Positions 26,417 through 35,101 of a DNA stretch of 64,000 nt are shown here, in pieces; the first letter of the stretch is position 1; each line of letters begins with the position of its first letter. The notes under the pieces were generated by a model that was not told the origin of the DNA, made no database searches, and saw only the letters and a list, made by a program, of their open reading frames with translations. This DNA comes from Candidatus Sericytochromatia bacterium (GTDB lineage: Bacteria; Cyanobacteriota; Sericytochromatia; UBA7694): NCBI GenBank assembly GCA_018780035.1, contig JADMKE010000024.1, positions 186,001-250,000 on the forward strand, written 5' to 3'. Position numbers and translations under genes: made by a program.

Positions 26417-27139
26417 CTACTTGCCCAGACCGCCGAGTTGATGGGCCATTTCCAAACCCAATCCAGTTAAACCGGCTCCAGCGGCCACCCATTGGGCTTT
26501 TCCAGGCAAAAATCCAGCAACACCGCTGATGGCGTTGAGGCCCACTTGAATGCCTGCTACAACCTGACCTGTGGTATTCCCTTTTTCATGGGCCCGCACA
26601 AAGCGCAGTGAATTATCTGCAATTGCCAAGGCTGCACCAACTGCATTGGCTGCGGGCAAGACTTTTCCCGTCATGGTTTTTGCCACCGCAGGACTGGTCA
26701 AACGCCCGACGACAGGCATTTGCATCAAACCCATTGAAAATTTGGAGATGACTTCAGTGCCTCTGGCTGCTTTAAGCGCGCCACTGGCCAAAAAGCGAGC
26801 AGAAGGGCCAAGCACTGGACTCAAGATATGTTTGGCCTTGGCTGTCTGGGTTAACGTATTTGCGACAGATTTGGCGCCTTGAATGACTCTTGGCGCATTT
26901 AGACTGATCTGATGGGGAAAAGCCAAAACACCCGCCGCTGAGCCTGCCGCACCGGCCCCATAATTGGCATAACGTACGAGTCTATCTCCCAGCGGAGCCT
27001 CTGAGGGAACAGGAGATGATTCCTTTTTGGCTGGATCTGCCACTTTCCCAGCCACCTGAATCTTGCCAGGGGCATCCACAGGACGCGACTGGGCGATGGC
27101 TGGAATAACTGAATGGGTAGAAGCAAGCGTGTGAATCAT
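26417..27139 (-). CDS. Hydrophobic Ala/Gly-rich helical protein, lineage-specific
   Basis: The 240-residue protein has no signal peptide. Residues 1-50 are disordered and rich in Pro, Ala and Ser. The rest alternates hydrophobic helices rich in Ala and Gly, ending in VGAALAIADNSLRFVRAHEK, then QVGLNAISGVAGFLPG and GAGLTGLGLEM. This end resembles the central hydrophobic segment of the giant protein (about residues 2176-2276): a helix with Ala-Asp-Asn/Tyr-Asp-Ala-Tyr, a polar loop, then a Gly-rich helix pair. The start has GGAG six bases upstream. The family is unknown; a membrane-inserting role is inferred. Confidence 0.75.
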   Translation of the reverse strand: MIHTLASTHSVIPAIAQSRPVDAPGKIQVAGKVADPAKKESSPVPSEAPLGDRLVRYANYGAGAAGSAAGVLAFPHQISLNAPRVIQGAKSVANTLTQTAKAKHILSPVLGPSARFLASGALKAARGTEVISKFSMGLMQMPVVGRLTSPAVAKTMTGKVLPAANAVGAALAIADNSLRFVRAHEKGNTTGQVVAGIQVGLNAISGVAGFLPGKAQWVAAGAGLTGLGLEMAHQLGGLGK

Positions 27140-27229
27140 ATGTATCTCCTACCCATAATATAGCGTCCAAGGCCTTTGAAATGAAGTTAAATAATGCTTA
27201 ATTTTGGGTTGTATCAGGGCATTGCCGAA

Positions 27230-27514
27230 CTAAGTAGACTGGGCACCAGTGAGTAAAAATCGCCTTTTTACCTCAGTTACAAAAGCGTCAAGGTATTGGG
27301 GAGTGGGTTCAAACGGCAGATCCAGTGGGGATCCCCAGTAATTGCCCTCTCGGATATCGGCCCAGCGCTTGCCGTCTTTGATGTGAAAATGCAAAAATCC
27401 TTTGCCTTTAAAATAAAAAATGCCAGTCTTTTTTTCTTTGAGACCAGGCCAAGATCTCAGTTCAGCAAAAAGAGCGGTCAAATCCGTTAATTTATCTTCG
27501 GGGCAATGTGCCAT
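27230..27514 (-). CDS. Small conserved hypothetical protein
   Basis: This is a 94-residue, single-domain soluble protein with no signal peptide. The segment KKTGIFYFKGKGFLHFHI, then KRWADIRE, looks like a small alpha/beta fold with conserved Phe-x-x-Lys-x-x-x-Phe-Leu-His-Phe-His; similar short proteins occur as conserved hypotheticals (my recollection, no firm family). It lies 18 bp after the kinase gene in the same direction and is probably co-transcribed with it. Confidence 0.65.
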   Translation of the reverse strand: MAHCPEDKLTDLTALFAELRSWPGLKEKKTGIFYFKGKGFLHFHIKDGKRWADIREGNYWGSPLDLPFEPTPQYLDAFVTEVKRRFLLTGAQST

Positions 27515-27532
27515 GGTTTGCTCCTAAAACGC

Positions 27533-29728
27533 TCAAAGTTGGGGACTGTTGCTGGAAGGCAATGCAAATTCATGTTCTAATTTTGAGGTCTCCGCTTCAA
27601 CGACATAAATCCAGCCCAGCGACAGAATGGGAAAAAAGGCCCAAACCCGCCCTCCCTTGTGTCTTGAATCTTCAAGATAACCCGATTTTTTTTTCAAGAG
27701 CTGGGTTAAAATCTCTGGCTGAGAGAACTTCCCTGCCTGTTTGGTGTCGCGGCTACTCGATACAATTTGGCCCTTTTCATTGATGAGATAGCTGTTTAAA
27801 TGGCCGGGTAATGCGGCGATTTCCAATAAGTGCTGCTTGATATATTCAAGGGTCATTTCAACTCCGGCCACACCGATCAGGTGTCCTTTGGAATCATGGA
27901 TGGGCTGGGTACAGGGCAAGACCCAACCCGTTCCCCCGGCATCAAGGTAAGGGGTCTGCCAATGGGCCCCTTTTTGTTGGAGCGATCGTGTGTACCAAGG
28001 TCGCTTGCGGGCATCATAATCTGGGCTGAAATCGGCATTTCCTGGATAATTAATCGAGATTCCCTGTTCCAAACCCACATAGGCCCAAATCAGCGGGACA
28101 CCCTTTTGCATCACAAGGCTGTGGGCAGCGGCAGGAGCCAATGTTGCAGCTGCTTGACTGTGACTTTGCAATGCCAGGGTGCGAAATGTTTGGCGCAAAG
28201 GGCTAAGTTTCTGCAAGATAGGTAAAACTTCAGCCTGAGAAACACCGGGTGCAAGTTTAACGATTGGCCAATCGAGGCTGATTTTTGCCTTGTAACTATT
28301 CGCATAACTCAAATCCGGAGGGGAAGTACGGGGTGATAGAAAATCAGCATAGGTATAAAATGGCTCTGAACGGGTATTGCCAAATTCATATAATTGTTGA
28401 GCAGCACTCGACAAATACGTCAGCAACAATTCAAATTCCGTCAATTGAGTCTCAATCAGTTGGGCCCGATGGGCGACCTGCATAAAAAATGCTGTCATTT
28501 TTTTTCCGTGAGCCTGTGCTTTAAGGATTGCCTGTTCGTGCCGGTAAAGGCTCCAAGTCACGGTGAAAGAAGCCAAGATCAAGACGCCCATTACAATTCC
28601 CAAGGTGGTTTGTCCGTGTTTGCCAATCCAGCGCACGAGTTTTTCTAGTGAACTATCCGGTCGGGCCAAAACGGCTTCTCCATGTAAATAACGCCGTAAA
28701 TCATCTGCCAAATCGGCCACACTTGCGTATCTGCCTGCTGTTTTGAGGGCTGTGGCTTTTTTTACAATTGACTGAAGTTCAATCGGGATACGTTGTTTCG
28801 GGAAATAATGTTGGAACGGCTCTATATCGACCTTGAGTACTTTTTTGAGCAATTCAATTTGATTTCCCGCCCGAAAAGCAGGTCGCAGGGTGATCAATTC
28901 AAATAAAATCAAACCCAGCGAAAACTGATCACAGTGGGCATCCAATTCGTTGTTTTTACCTGCAGCCTGTTGGGGGGACATATATCGGGGGGTGCCGATG
29001 ATTTGTCCCAATCGGGTGCGCTCTAAGGGGGAGAGGGGATCGAATTGAAACAAGCCCACCATTTCATCATCCCAGGTTTCCTCTGGGGCAAACTCACCCT
29101 GATTTAATACCTTGGCAATCCCCCAGTCCATCACATAGACCTCGTGGAAACGGCCCACCATGATATTGGCAGGTTTGAGATCGCGGTGAATGACCCCTTT
29201 CATATGGCTGTAATGGAGCGCATCACAAACTTTGAGGAAATGTTCAAGCAAAGTCAAAAGGCTGTGTTCTTCATCAACTTTCCCATTTTGATCGTATTGT
29301 TTACGGGCTTCGAGGATCAGTTCCTTGAAGGTTTTTCCTTGAATCAGCTTCATCGAATAACCAATTTCCCCTTCGGGGCTGATTTCGAGGCTGTAAATGG
29401 GCACAATATTGGGGTGTTCGAGTTGGGCTGTGATTTGGGCTTCCGTAAAAAATCGATCCACCACTTTGGGATTTTGGGTCATTCCAGAATTGACTTTTTT
29501 ATAGGCAACTTTGCGGCGCAATTCTTGGTCTCGCACCAACAGAATTTCTCCCATGGCCCCAGCGCCCACAGTACCCAATTTGGCATATTTTTCCTTGGCA
29601 GTGCCAAAAGAGGGTCGATTGGGAGTCGCTGTTTTTTCAGCTTTCCCCAAATCCAGATCGGATAATTGGGTCAGTTCAACCGATTCTTCTGGGGGAAAGG
29701 GATTAAACTCAGACATATTGCCAAGCAT
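27533..29728 (-). CDS. Membrane Ser/Thr protein kinase with extracytoplasmic Cache sensor
   Basis: This is a 731-residue kinase of the Hanks type. Residues 49-350 hold the kinase domain: the G-loop GAGAMGE, Lys77 in VAYKKV, HRDLKPAN with Asp183 and Asn188, a DWG variant of DFG at 201-203, and GTPRYMSPQQ in the activation segment. A membrane helix spans about residues 374-395. Residues 400-731 form a Cache-type sensor region (YDARKRPWYTRSLQQ, GVAGVEMTLEYI). So an outside or periplasmic ligand probably controls a cytoplasmic kinase. The next small gene follows by 18 bp. ATG 29716 is an alternative start; no ribosome site distinguishes the two. Confidence 0.87.
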   Translation of the reverse strand: MLGNMSEFNPFPPEESVELTQLSDLDLGKAEKTATPNRPSFGTAKEKYAKLGTVGAGAMGEILLVRDQELRRKVAYKKVNSGMTQNPKVVDRFFTEAQITAQLEHPNIVPIYSLEISPEGEIGYSMKLIQGKTFKELILEARKQYDQNGKVDEEHSLLTLLEHFLKVCDALHYSHMKGVIHRDLKPANIMVGRFHEVYVMDWGIAKVLNQGEFAPEETWDDEMVGLFQFDPLSPLERTRLGQIIGTPRYMSPQQAAGKNNELDAHCDQFSLGLILFELITLRPAFRAGNQIELLKKVLKVDIEPFQHYFPKQRIPIELQSIVKKATALKTAGRYASVADLADDLRRYLHGEAVLARPDSSLEKLVRWIGKHGQTTLGIVMGVLILASFTVTWSLYRHEQAILKAQAHGKKMTAFFMQVAHRAQLIETQLTEFELLLTYLSSAAQQLYEFGNTRSEPFYTYADFLSPRTSPPDLSYANSYKAKISLDWPIVKLAPGVSQAEVLPILQKLSPLRQTFRTLALQSHSQAAATLAPAAAHSLVMQKGVPLIWAYVGLEQGISINYPGNADFSPDYDARKRPWYTRSLQQKGAHWQTPYLDAGGTGWVLPCTQPIHDSKGHLIGVAGVEMTLEYIKQHLLEIAALPGHLNSYLINEKGQIVSSSRDTKQAGKFSQPEILTQLLKKKSGYLEDSRHKGGRVWAFFPILSLGWIYVVEAETSKLEHEFALPSSNSPQL

Positions 29729-29826
29729 TCACAGAGAAAAATCGGGCCAAGTCATTCATTTTTCTCTCCAGTCAGGTTTGGTCTGCTTGGAATTATAAGC
29801 CAAATTGTATGGAGGAGCGAAGTCCG

Positions 29827-30780
29827 TTAAGGCAGCCTGAATTCAGGCCAACCCAAAAGTACGGGTAAGCCTCCCAAAGCCAGCGCAAACCCCAAAGCCA
29901 GTCCTGCTGCTAATGCGCTTCTTCCAGGCAATAATTGTCCCAACGCCGTCAAGGTCAGGGGTGAAGAGGATTGCAAAGCAGCCACTCCCAAACAACACAG
30001 CCAGAGAGGCGGTGAGGGCAGGAGCAGACAAACCAAAGCCAAGCCGATGCCCGGCCAAGCCACTTTGCGTATGCCCCATTTCTGAGCCAGAATACCACCT
30101 GCCAATTTGCCAACACAGGCAGCAAGCCCCAACCAGAGTAGCCATGCTCCCGGACTGTGCAATTGGGTTTGATTCCAAAAAAAACTGCGCAAGGCTATTG
30201 CCATCACCAAAGCCAAAAGCAAAAATTCCTGTTTTTCAGTCATGACAACTACAGGCCGATGGAGAGTTTGGGTCTGCCCACCCCACAGCAAAGCCAGACT
30301 ACCCAAGCACAAAGCCAATCCCAAGGGAAAAGCCAGGGGCCAGTTTTGCCATGCAGCCCACGTCCCCAAACTGAGTCCCAGAACACCCGGAGCAGCAAAG
30401 CAAGCTGTACTCGTTAACGGTTGAGGGCTGTTTAAACTCAGGCTGCCTGCGGAGACGTGAAAGAGAGCGGATGCCGTTCCCACATACAAGACGCATCCCC
30501 AAACCGCCAGATTGGGTAGGGTGGACAATCCTGGTAAAAGCCAAAGTTCATAGGCCAAGAGCGCCAATCCAAGCGAGGCCCCTACTTGGGGTCTTGAGCA
30601 GCGATCGACCCACAATCCCAGCAAAGGTTGCAGGCCAAAACCCACCAGGTTATACAGCAAAAACAGCCAGGCGATTTCTGCCAGATTGCCCTGAGAAAAA
30701 AGCCAAAACCCCGTGGCAGCGTCTACCAAGGCATGGTTGAACCCCAAAAATCCAACGCCAGCCCAAGCAGGTATTTTCAT
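29827..30780 (-). CDS. MFS-like membrane transporter
   Basis: The 317-residue protein has about ten predicted membrane helices. The loop between helices 2 and 3 carries a weak MFS motif A (GLQPLLGLWVDRCSRPQ), and GILAQKWGIRKVAWPG mirrors it in the second half, so a two-half MFS fold is likely. It is shorter than the usual 400 residues, so terminal helices may be missing. The substrate is unknown. Its ATG overlaps the stop of the preceding gene in an ATGA, so the two are coupled. Confidence 0.75.
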   Translation of the reverse strand: MKIPAWAGVGFLGFNHALVDAATGFWLFSQGNLAEIAWLFLLYNLVGFGLQPLLGLWVDRCSRPQVGASLGLALLAYELWLLPGLSTLPNLAVWGCVLYVGTASALFHVSAGSLSLNSPQPLTSTACFAAPGVLGLSLGTWAAWQNWPLAFPLGLALCLGSLALLWGGQTQTLHRPVVVMTEKQEFLLLALVMAIALRSFFWNQTQLHSPGAWLLWLGLAACVGKLAGGILAQKWGIRKVAWPGIGLALVCLLLPSPPLWLCCLGVAALQSSSPLTLTALGQLLPGRSALAAGLALGFALALGGLPVLLGWPEFRLP

Positions 30781-31607
30781 GAATTGCTTAAAGCAAAAAA
30801 CATCCCATTCTGCATCAGACGTTTGCCCGCTTTGTCATAACCATAGATCCAATAGCTCATGACTTTTTTTGTTTTGGCCAGAACAATTGGTTGGTATTCC
30901 AATCCGAAGGGCCGAACCGGCTCCCCAGGCAATAGCAAAGGAGATTTGCCATTGGGATCTGAGATTTCTTTCCAGTAGGGATTTTTCGACATTTTTGCTT
31001 CAGTCTCCAAGGCGATTAAATCGGAAGGGTATTCACCTCCCCAATCTACCCCGTACGTTTCTATCATGGTTTGCAAGGTAAACATATTGGCTTTAATATT
31101 GGTACCTCGATTGCGTCTTTCGCTATCGTAGTCATTTTTGGGAATGACGACCAGGGCCAGAAGAATCAGCAAGTACGAGCTGAGATTCAGGATTAATGAG
31201 ATTTTCCAAACTTCATTTGGCCCAAAAATGCGCCCGGAGTTTTCAGGCAAGTAGTTGTTTTTTAAGATTGCAGCTTCGATTCCAAGTGTGAGAAAAAAAT
31301 AAATGAACAAGGGCAAATAGGTATCATTCAGTGAAAAACTTTCACCAAATAAGAGGAACAGTCCTCCGACCATCGTACTCAAAAAATTAAACCAAGTAAC
31401 TTGGCCCAACACCTTTAATGGTCTATATCCTGCCCGTTTTCCCCAAAACTGCCAGAGCAACACCGATTCCAACAAAATGACAGCAATCAGCATGGGCCAC
31501 ATCATGCTCCAGCCAGTAAGATACAAAGACACGGGAGCAATGGCCACATCGGCCCAAGCTGGGCGAGCAGAGCACAAAAATATCAGTAGAAAAGCCCATC
31601 CAAACAT
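30777..31607 (-). CDS. Multi-pass membrane protein with pseudopilin-like C-terminal domain
   Basis: The 276-residue protein begins with a signal-like helix and has about five membrane helices up to about residue 160. The last 110 residues read like the periplasmic domain of a type II secretion pseudopilin (GspG-like): RGTNIKANMFTLQTMIETY, then GGEYPSDLIALETEA, and SYWIYGYDKAGKRL. The usual pilin prepilin helix is replaced by the multi-pass region. The gene is coupled to the MFS gene. No SD is obvious at ATG 31605-31607. The pseudopilin resemblance is by eye and unproven. Confidence 0.65.
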   Translation of the reverse strand: MFGWAFLLIFLCSARPAWADVAIAPVSLYLTGWSMMWPMLIAVILLESVLLWQFWGKRAGYRPLKVLGQVTWFNFLSTMVGGLFLLFGESFSLNDTYLPLFIYFFLTLGIEAAILKNNYLPENSGRIFGPNEVWKISLILNLSSYLLILLALVVIPKNDYDSERRNRGTNIKANMFTLQTMIETYGVDWGGEYPSDLIALETEAKMSKNPYWKEISDPNGKSPLLLPGEPVRPFGLEYQPIVLAKTKKVMSYWIYGYDKAGKRLMQNGMFFALSNS

Positions 31608-31631
31608 ATCTATTCACTCACTTTGCTGAAA

Positions 31632-31676
31632 ATGCTGTCCCTATTGCATCATATATAGACAGCATCTTCAAGTTAA
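31632..31676 (-). promoter_or_regulatory. Promoter bracketed by an 8-bp inverted repeat
   Basis: Reading leftward: TTAACT (31671-31676), a 17-bp spacer, and TATGAT (31648-31653). The perfect arms ATGCTGTC (31632-31639) and GACAGCAT (31658-31665) flank the -10 element, a position where a repressor would block transcription. It serves the pseudopilin-like/MFS operon. The rest of 31608-31852 shows no gene that I can support. Confidence 0.5.
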
Positions 31677-31852
31677 GCTGCAGATGGGTTCTCTCTCTAT
31701 TAGCTGCTCAAAATCCCCAAAGTGCTCGTGGATTTGTAAATTCTTCCAACGTTAGCTTTATTCAGCAAACCCTTTCAAGTTTAACCCGAAGCCACTGAAG
31801 TTACTGTCTCATTGGATTTGCTGCCAATTTTAATGTCGACTGTGTCAAATTC

Positions 31853-32527
31853 TCATTTGCTTTCAGGACCAGCTGAAGGGCTGGCTATCGGCAAAGGGGG
31901 AGGAGACCCCCCTGGCACAAATCCTGGGGGAGGAGAACCCATGGGTCCATTGGGACTACCAAATCCACCTGGGCCACCCGGTCCACCCATGCCCTGAGGG
32001 GGAGCCAAGGCCGTTTGCCATTCGGGATGGGCCTGAAAGAGGGTGTCCATTTGGGTGCGCCGCTCTTCTGGACTCAGGTTTTGCATGGCTGATAATGCAG
32101 TGGCCAATTCAGGGTATTTGCTTTGGATGTCTGCAAAATTGGGAGGCAAACCACCTGGCCCACCTGTTCGACCTGGGCCCATGCCCACCTGACCCGCTTG
32201 ATTCTTAAAGCGGTTAGACATCAGACTCAATAATTGGGGTTTGCTCTGCAACAGAGTAGTAGCTGTAGTCTGCTTGGCTTCGGCACTGGCACTTTTGTTT
32301 TGGCTGCTCCAGTCCAATAATTCCTGACTGTTTATGGTTCGCGCCAATTGGGTTTGTTGTTCTGAACTCAGTGCCAATAATTGACTGACTGTTTTCTGCA
32401 CGTTGGCAGCGCCAGAATTGGCGGTTGGTGCAGCCTGACTTAAAGCCTGCAAGGCAGCTGTGCTACAGGCGCTCAGGGGCAGAGTGGTTAACAAAACCAA
32501 GGTCATGAATGGGATTTTCAAACGCAT
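31853..32527 (-). CDS. Lipoprotein with Gly/Pro-rich tail
   Basis: The protein has about 224 residues. A lipoprotein signal ends in the lipobox LSAC (lipidated Cys near residue 21). The middle is helical and Gln/Ala-rich (QLLALSSEQQTQLARTIN). The last third alternates Gly-Pro-rich stretches (MGPGRTGGPGGLPP, MGGPGGPGGFGSP), likely disordered. I chose ATG 32525-32527 because GAGGAAA lies upstream; a TTG at 32533 would sit too close. The protein is presumably anchored in an outer or inner membrane leaflet. No family is recognised. Confidence 0.7.
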   Translation of the reverse strand: MRLKIPFMTLVLLTTLPLSACSTAALQALSQAAPTANSGAANVQKTVSQLLALSSEQQTQLARTINSQELLDWSSQNKSASAEAKQTTATTLLQSKPQLLSLMSNRFKNQAGQVGMGPGRTGGPGGLPPNFADIQSKYPELATALSAMQNLSPEERRTQMDTLFQAHPEWQTALAPPQGMGGPGGPGGFGSPNGPMGSPPPGFVPGGSPPPLPIASPSAGPESK

Positions 32528-32657
32528 AAACAATTTCCTCTTTTTTTTATTTTAAGCAAGCGTTGCAGGACGCTTTTTCTCTGGTCTTAATACAAACATA
32601 GACGTTGCCTGTAAATCTATTTTGCTGAGGATGTAAAAGATTGTGGGCTTTGTGAAC

Positions 32658-32679
32658 GGATTGTAACGTGTAACAATCC
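32658..32679. promoter_or_regulatory. Candidate operator in a divergent intergenic region
   Basis: The arms GGATTGT and ACAATCC flank an 8-nt centre (AACGTGTA), giving a near-palindrome. It lies in the 303-bp gap between the divergent lipoprotein gene and the gene at 32831. The rest of this gap is AT-rich (a TTAATTTTTAATTAA stretch near 32720-32740) with no gene that I can support. Confidence 0.4.
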
Positions 32680-32830
32680 AACAACTTTTTGGCTATCTGT
32701 TTTTAAAAAAACGCTTTGGGGCATTAATTTTTAATTAACCCACACAGCTTTACAGCCCATGCGTGTGAAAGCAAAGAGTCCCCTTCACTGTATTCACTCA
32801 AAAATCCCGAATTACAAAGGATTCCAATTC

Positions 32831-33637
32831 ATGAATGTGAGCGCTTCATACACTTCACGGTTATTTCAGATATTTAAGCCTGAAAACGCGACAGCACCCC
32901 ATCCAGCTCCAGCTCATTTGGCAGCAAATGGATCATCTCGCTCGGAAACAATGTGGAACGAGCTCTCTGTTTTATTGACACAGACTACAGAAGAGTTACA
33001 GGGTTCGCCAGCGACTCCCACATCAGAAGCGGCTCAAATCCTTGCTGAAATTAGCCCAAAACTAGATAGGTCTGATTTGGAAAAATTGGGCGGTTTGCTC
33101 ACGACTTTGGCCCAGTCTCAAACCTCCACTCACCCAGAAAAAGATGTCTTGATGCTCTTAAAAACCTTGCAATTGGTTCATCAGCAAGGGGATGCGCTCA
33201 AACCCTTTTTAAATGCCGCTTCCATCATTGACTCTGAAGGCAACCAGCCAGGTTTAATGCGCTTTCTCAGCAATGTACAAGACATTCTCAAGTCCAATTC
33301 CTCAGCCAGCACACAAGCAGTAAATACCTCTCAGGTCTTGCTTGAACTTTGCAATGCGGTCAGTGCATTGTATGAAGAAAAAAACCGCAAGAAATTGGCT
33401 ATGCAGGCTTGGTATTGGTTCCATTTGCAGTGGAGCTTGGGAGATTTACATAAAAAGCACCAACAGGCAAAAGCCCAAACAAATGATTCGCTGACCATGC
33501 GCAGCCTGCCCTCAGGGGTGGCAATCGATTTGGCCCAACTCGTACTCAGCGAAAAGTCGGTGCAAAAATCCAATGAACACAGCAGTCAGATTCTGGCCCT
33601 CTTAAAACGAAACAGTCCCTCAGACAATTATAAGTAA
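32831..33637 (+). CDS. Helical protein of unknown function
   Basis: The protein has 268 residues from the chosen start. There is no signal peptide, and a short disordered Pro/Ala/Ser-rich segment lies near residues 18-35. The rest is helical, with a mid-section SPKLDRSDLEKLGGLLTTL that loosely resembles helical repeat proteins, and a basic C-terminal region. I chose ATG 32831 because AAAGGA lies nine bases upstream; an in-frame ATG at 32759 lacks a site. A terminator follows. No family is recognised. Confidence 0.65.
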   Translation: MNVSASYTSRLFQIFKPENATAPHPAPAHLAANGSSRSETMWNELSVLLTQTTEELQGSPATPTSEAAQILAEISPKLDRSDLEKLGGLLTTLAQSQTSTHPEKDVLMLLKTLQLVHQQGDALKPFLNAASIIDSEGNQPGLMRFLSNVQDILKSNSSASTQAVNTSQVLLELCNAVSALYEEKNRKKLAMQAWYWFHLQWSLGDLHKKHQQAKAQTNDSLTMRSLPSGVAIDLAQLVLSEKSVQKSNEHSSQILALLKRNSPSDNYK

Positions 33638-33652
33638 GATTTCGCAGCCAAG

Positions 33653-33687
33653 AAAAAACCCCCGGTTTTCACCGAGGGTTTCTTTTT
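33653..33687. terminator. Bidirectional terminator
   Basis: The stem AACCCCCGGT / ACCGAGGGTT (one C-A mismatch) with a TTTC loop has A-rich sequence on its left and TTTCTTTTT on its right. It can therefore end the rightward gene at 33637 and the leftward gene that ends at 33702. Confidence 0.8.
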
Positions 33688-33701
33688 GATCTGATTTGCG
33701 G

Positions 33702-34073
33702 TCATTCACCCATGGCCTCACTGATCCCTCTTCCCACAACCGGAAAATGAGCGATCAAGGACTGATTCAAAGGCTGGGTCATGCGGGGCATCCGCAAACG
33801 GCGATTCTCAAAGGCGGTTTCGACCAAAGAGAACATTTTTGTCAGGGCTTCTTGCTCCTGAGGGGTAATCTCTAAACTGGCCCGGCGGCCAACCAGACAG
33901 GCTTTTAAAGCATCCATTTCCTCAGAGCGCAAGCGCCGCAACTGCGAAGCAAAACGCTGCAAAGCCAATTTGGACACCAAAGGGTGTTGGTTGTTCAAAT
34001 CTGCTAAAGTTTCAGCCACAAGGCTATCAGCCAAAGGCTGCTCAACAAGTGGGTTTTTATTCTCATAATTCAT
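33702..34073 (-). CDS. Helical paralogue A of a two-gene family
   Basis: This is a 123-residue soluble protein. Residues about 15-90 (LVAETLADLNNQHPLVSKL, LQRFASQLR, EEMDALKACLVG) match, position by position, the middle of the neighbouring protein at 34311-34895. The family core is HPLVS-x-LA-x-QRF-x-SLR. There is no signal peptide or membrane segment. An AAAGAGGGAAAT leader precedes the ATG at 34071-34073. The function is unknown; the duplication with conserved leader suggests a lineage-specific family. Confidence 0.7.
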   Translation of the reverse strand: MNYENKNPLVEQPLADSLVAETLADLNNQHPLVSKLALQRFASQLRRLRSEEMDALKACLVGRRASLEITPQEQEALTKMFSLVETAFENRRLRMPRMTQPLNQSLIAHFPVVGRGISEAMGE

Positions 34074-34256
34074 GGTTCATTTCCCTCTTTACTCTACAAA
34101 GTTAACCGTCTGTTAACCGATATCTCTAATATAGTCTGCTTTGTAACTAATTTGAAGCAGAATCACAAACTTAAAACAGATTGTTAATGGTGATTTAATA
34201 ATCCTCCTTCCATAAACCACAAGACTGTTTTGAGCCTATTTGGTTCCAAACAAAAA

Positions 34257-34273
34257 GCCCGGCTGAGCCGGGC
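34257..34273 (-). terminator. Terminator of paralogue B
   Basis: The perfect 7-bp GC stem GCCCGGC / GCCGGGC with a TGA loop is followed, reading leftward, by TTTTTGTTTGG. It lies 38 bp past the stop of the gene at 34311. Confidence 0.8.
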
Positions 34274-34310
34274 GGAAGGTAAATAGAGAGAGCGGGGACT
34301 TTTTCGAATT

Positions 34311-34895
34311 TTACTGCGCTTTTTGGTTCAGCGCTTGGATCTGATCCATGCTATTGGGCATCACATCCCAGTGACGGGGCATGGGGAAGGGTTTGGGCAT
34401 GGGGATTTCATCAATGGGGAAAGGACGGGGACGGACGGGGAATGGACGGTCTGGCTGGCGATTTTCGGAGGCGGCATCAGCCAGGTTGTACATTTTTTGT
34501 AAAACGTTGCGATCACTTTGTGAGGCATCGGGACTGGACATTTTGGCTACAATGGCATCTTTCACATCGTCGAGTTCACCCGGAGTCATTCCACGCAATT
34601 TGGATGTAAAGCGCTGCATGGCCAGATTGGAAACCAGTGGGTGATCATTACGGACATCGCTCAAGGTATCTTCCACAAGCGCTTTGGCATCATTTTGAAA
34701 GAAATCAGCAATCGAAACACTGGGTTTGCCAGGAATCGGCCGGATACATTTGTCATCGATGAAACATTTAGGCATGGCTTGCAATTCTTTTTCAAACTCT
34801 TTGGGAGCGGCTACGGCGGGCTTGCCAGGATTGGCTCTGTGAATTTCAGCACTCGCATGATTGGAAGAGATAGCCGCAGGAGTTTGAATTTGCAT
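34311..34895 (-). CDS. Helical paralogue B of a two-gene family
   Basis: The protein has 194 residues from the chosen start. An N-terminal disordered segment (MQIQTPAAISSNHASAEIHR) and a Cys-containing stretch (MPKCFIDDKCIRP) precede the shared core, residues about 75-150 (LVEDTLSDVRNDHPLVSNLA, QRFTSKLRGMTPGELDDVK). The C-terminus is Pro/Arg-rich. I chose ATG 34893-34895 because GAGG lies in AAAGAGGGAAAT just upstream; an ATG at 34976 would lack this. No signal peptide is seen. Paralogue A lies directly downstream in the same direction. Confidence 0.72.
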   Translation of the reverse strand: MQIQTPAAISSNHASAEIHRANPGKPAVAAPKEFEKELQAMPKCFIDDKCIRPIPGKPSVSIADFFQNDAKALVEDTLSDVRNDHPLVSNLAMQRFTSKLRGMTPGELDDVKDAIVAKMSSPDASQSDRNVLQKMYNLADAASENRQPDRPFPVRPRPFPIDEIPMPKPFPMPRHWDVMPNSMDQIQALNQKAQ

Positions 34896-35101
34896 TTTAA
34901 TTTCCCTCTTTAAATTGTTTGTTAACCACATTTTAACTATAGACACTCTTTCTCTGATTCTGGCGCACTCAAACAAAGGCAGAAAATAAACTTAATGAAT
35001 TCCCAACGAAATTTAATAATGCTTCTAATTTTATTAAATCCTGAATAAATCAGGCAATTAAAGCACCCCCCAAAAAAAGCGGTTTGTGCTAGAATCAGGG
35101 C

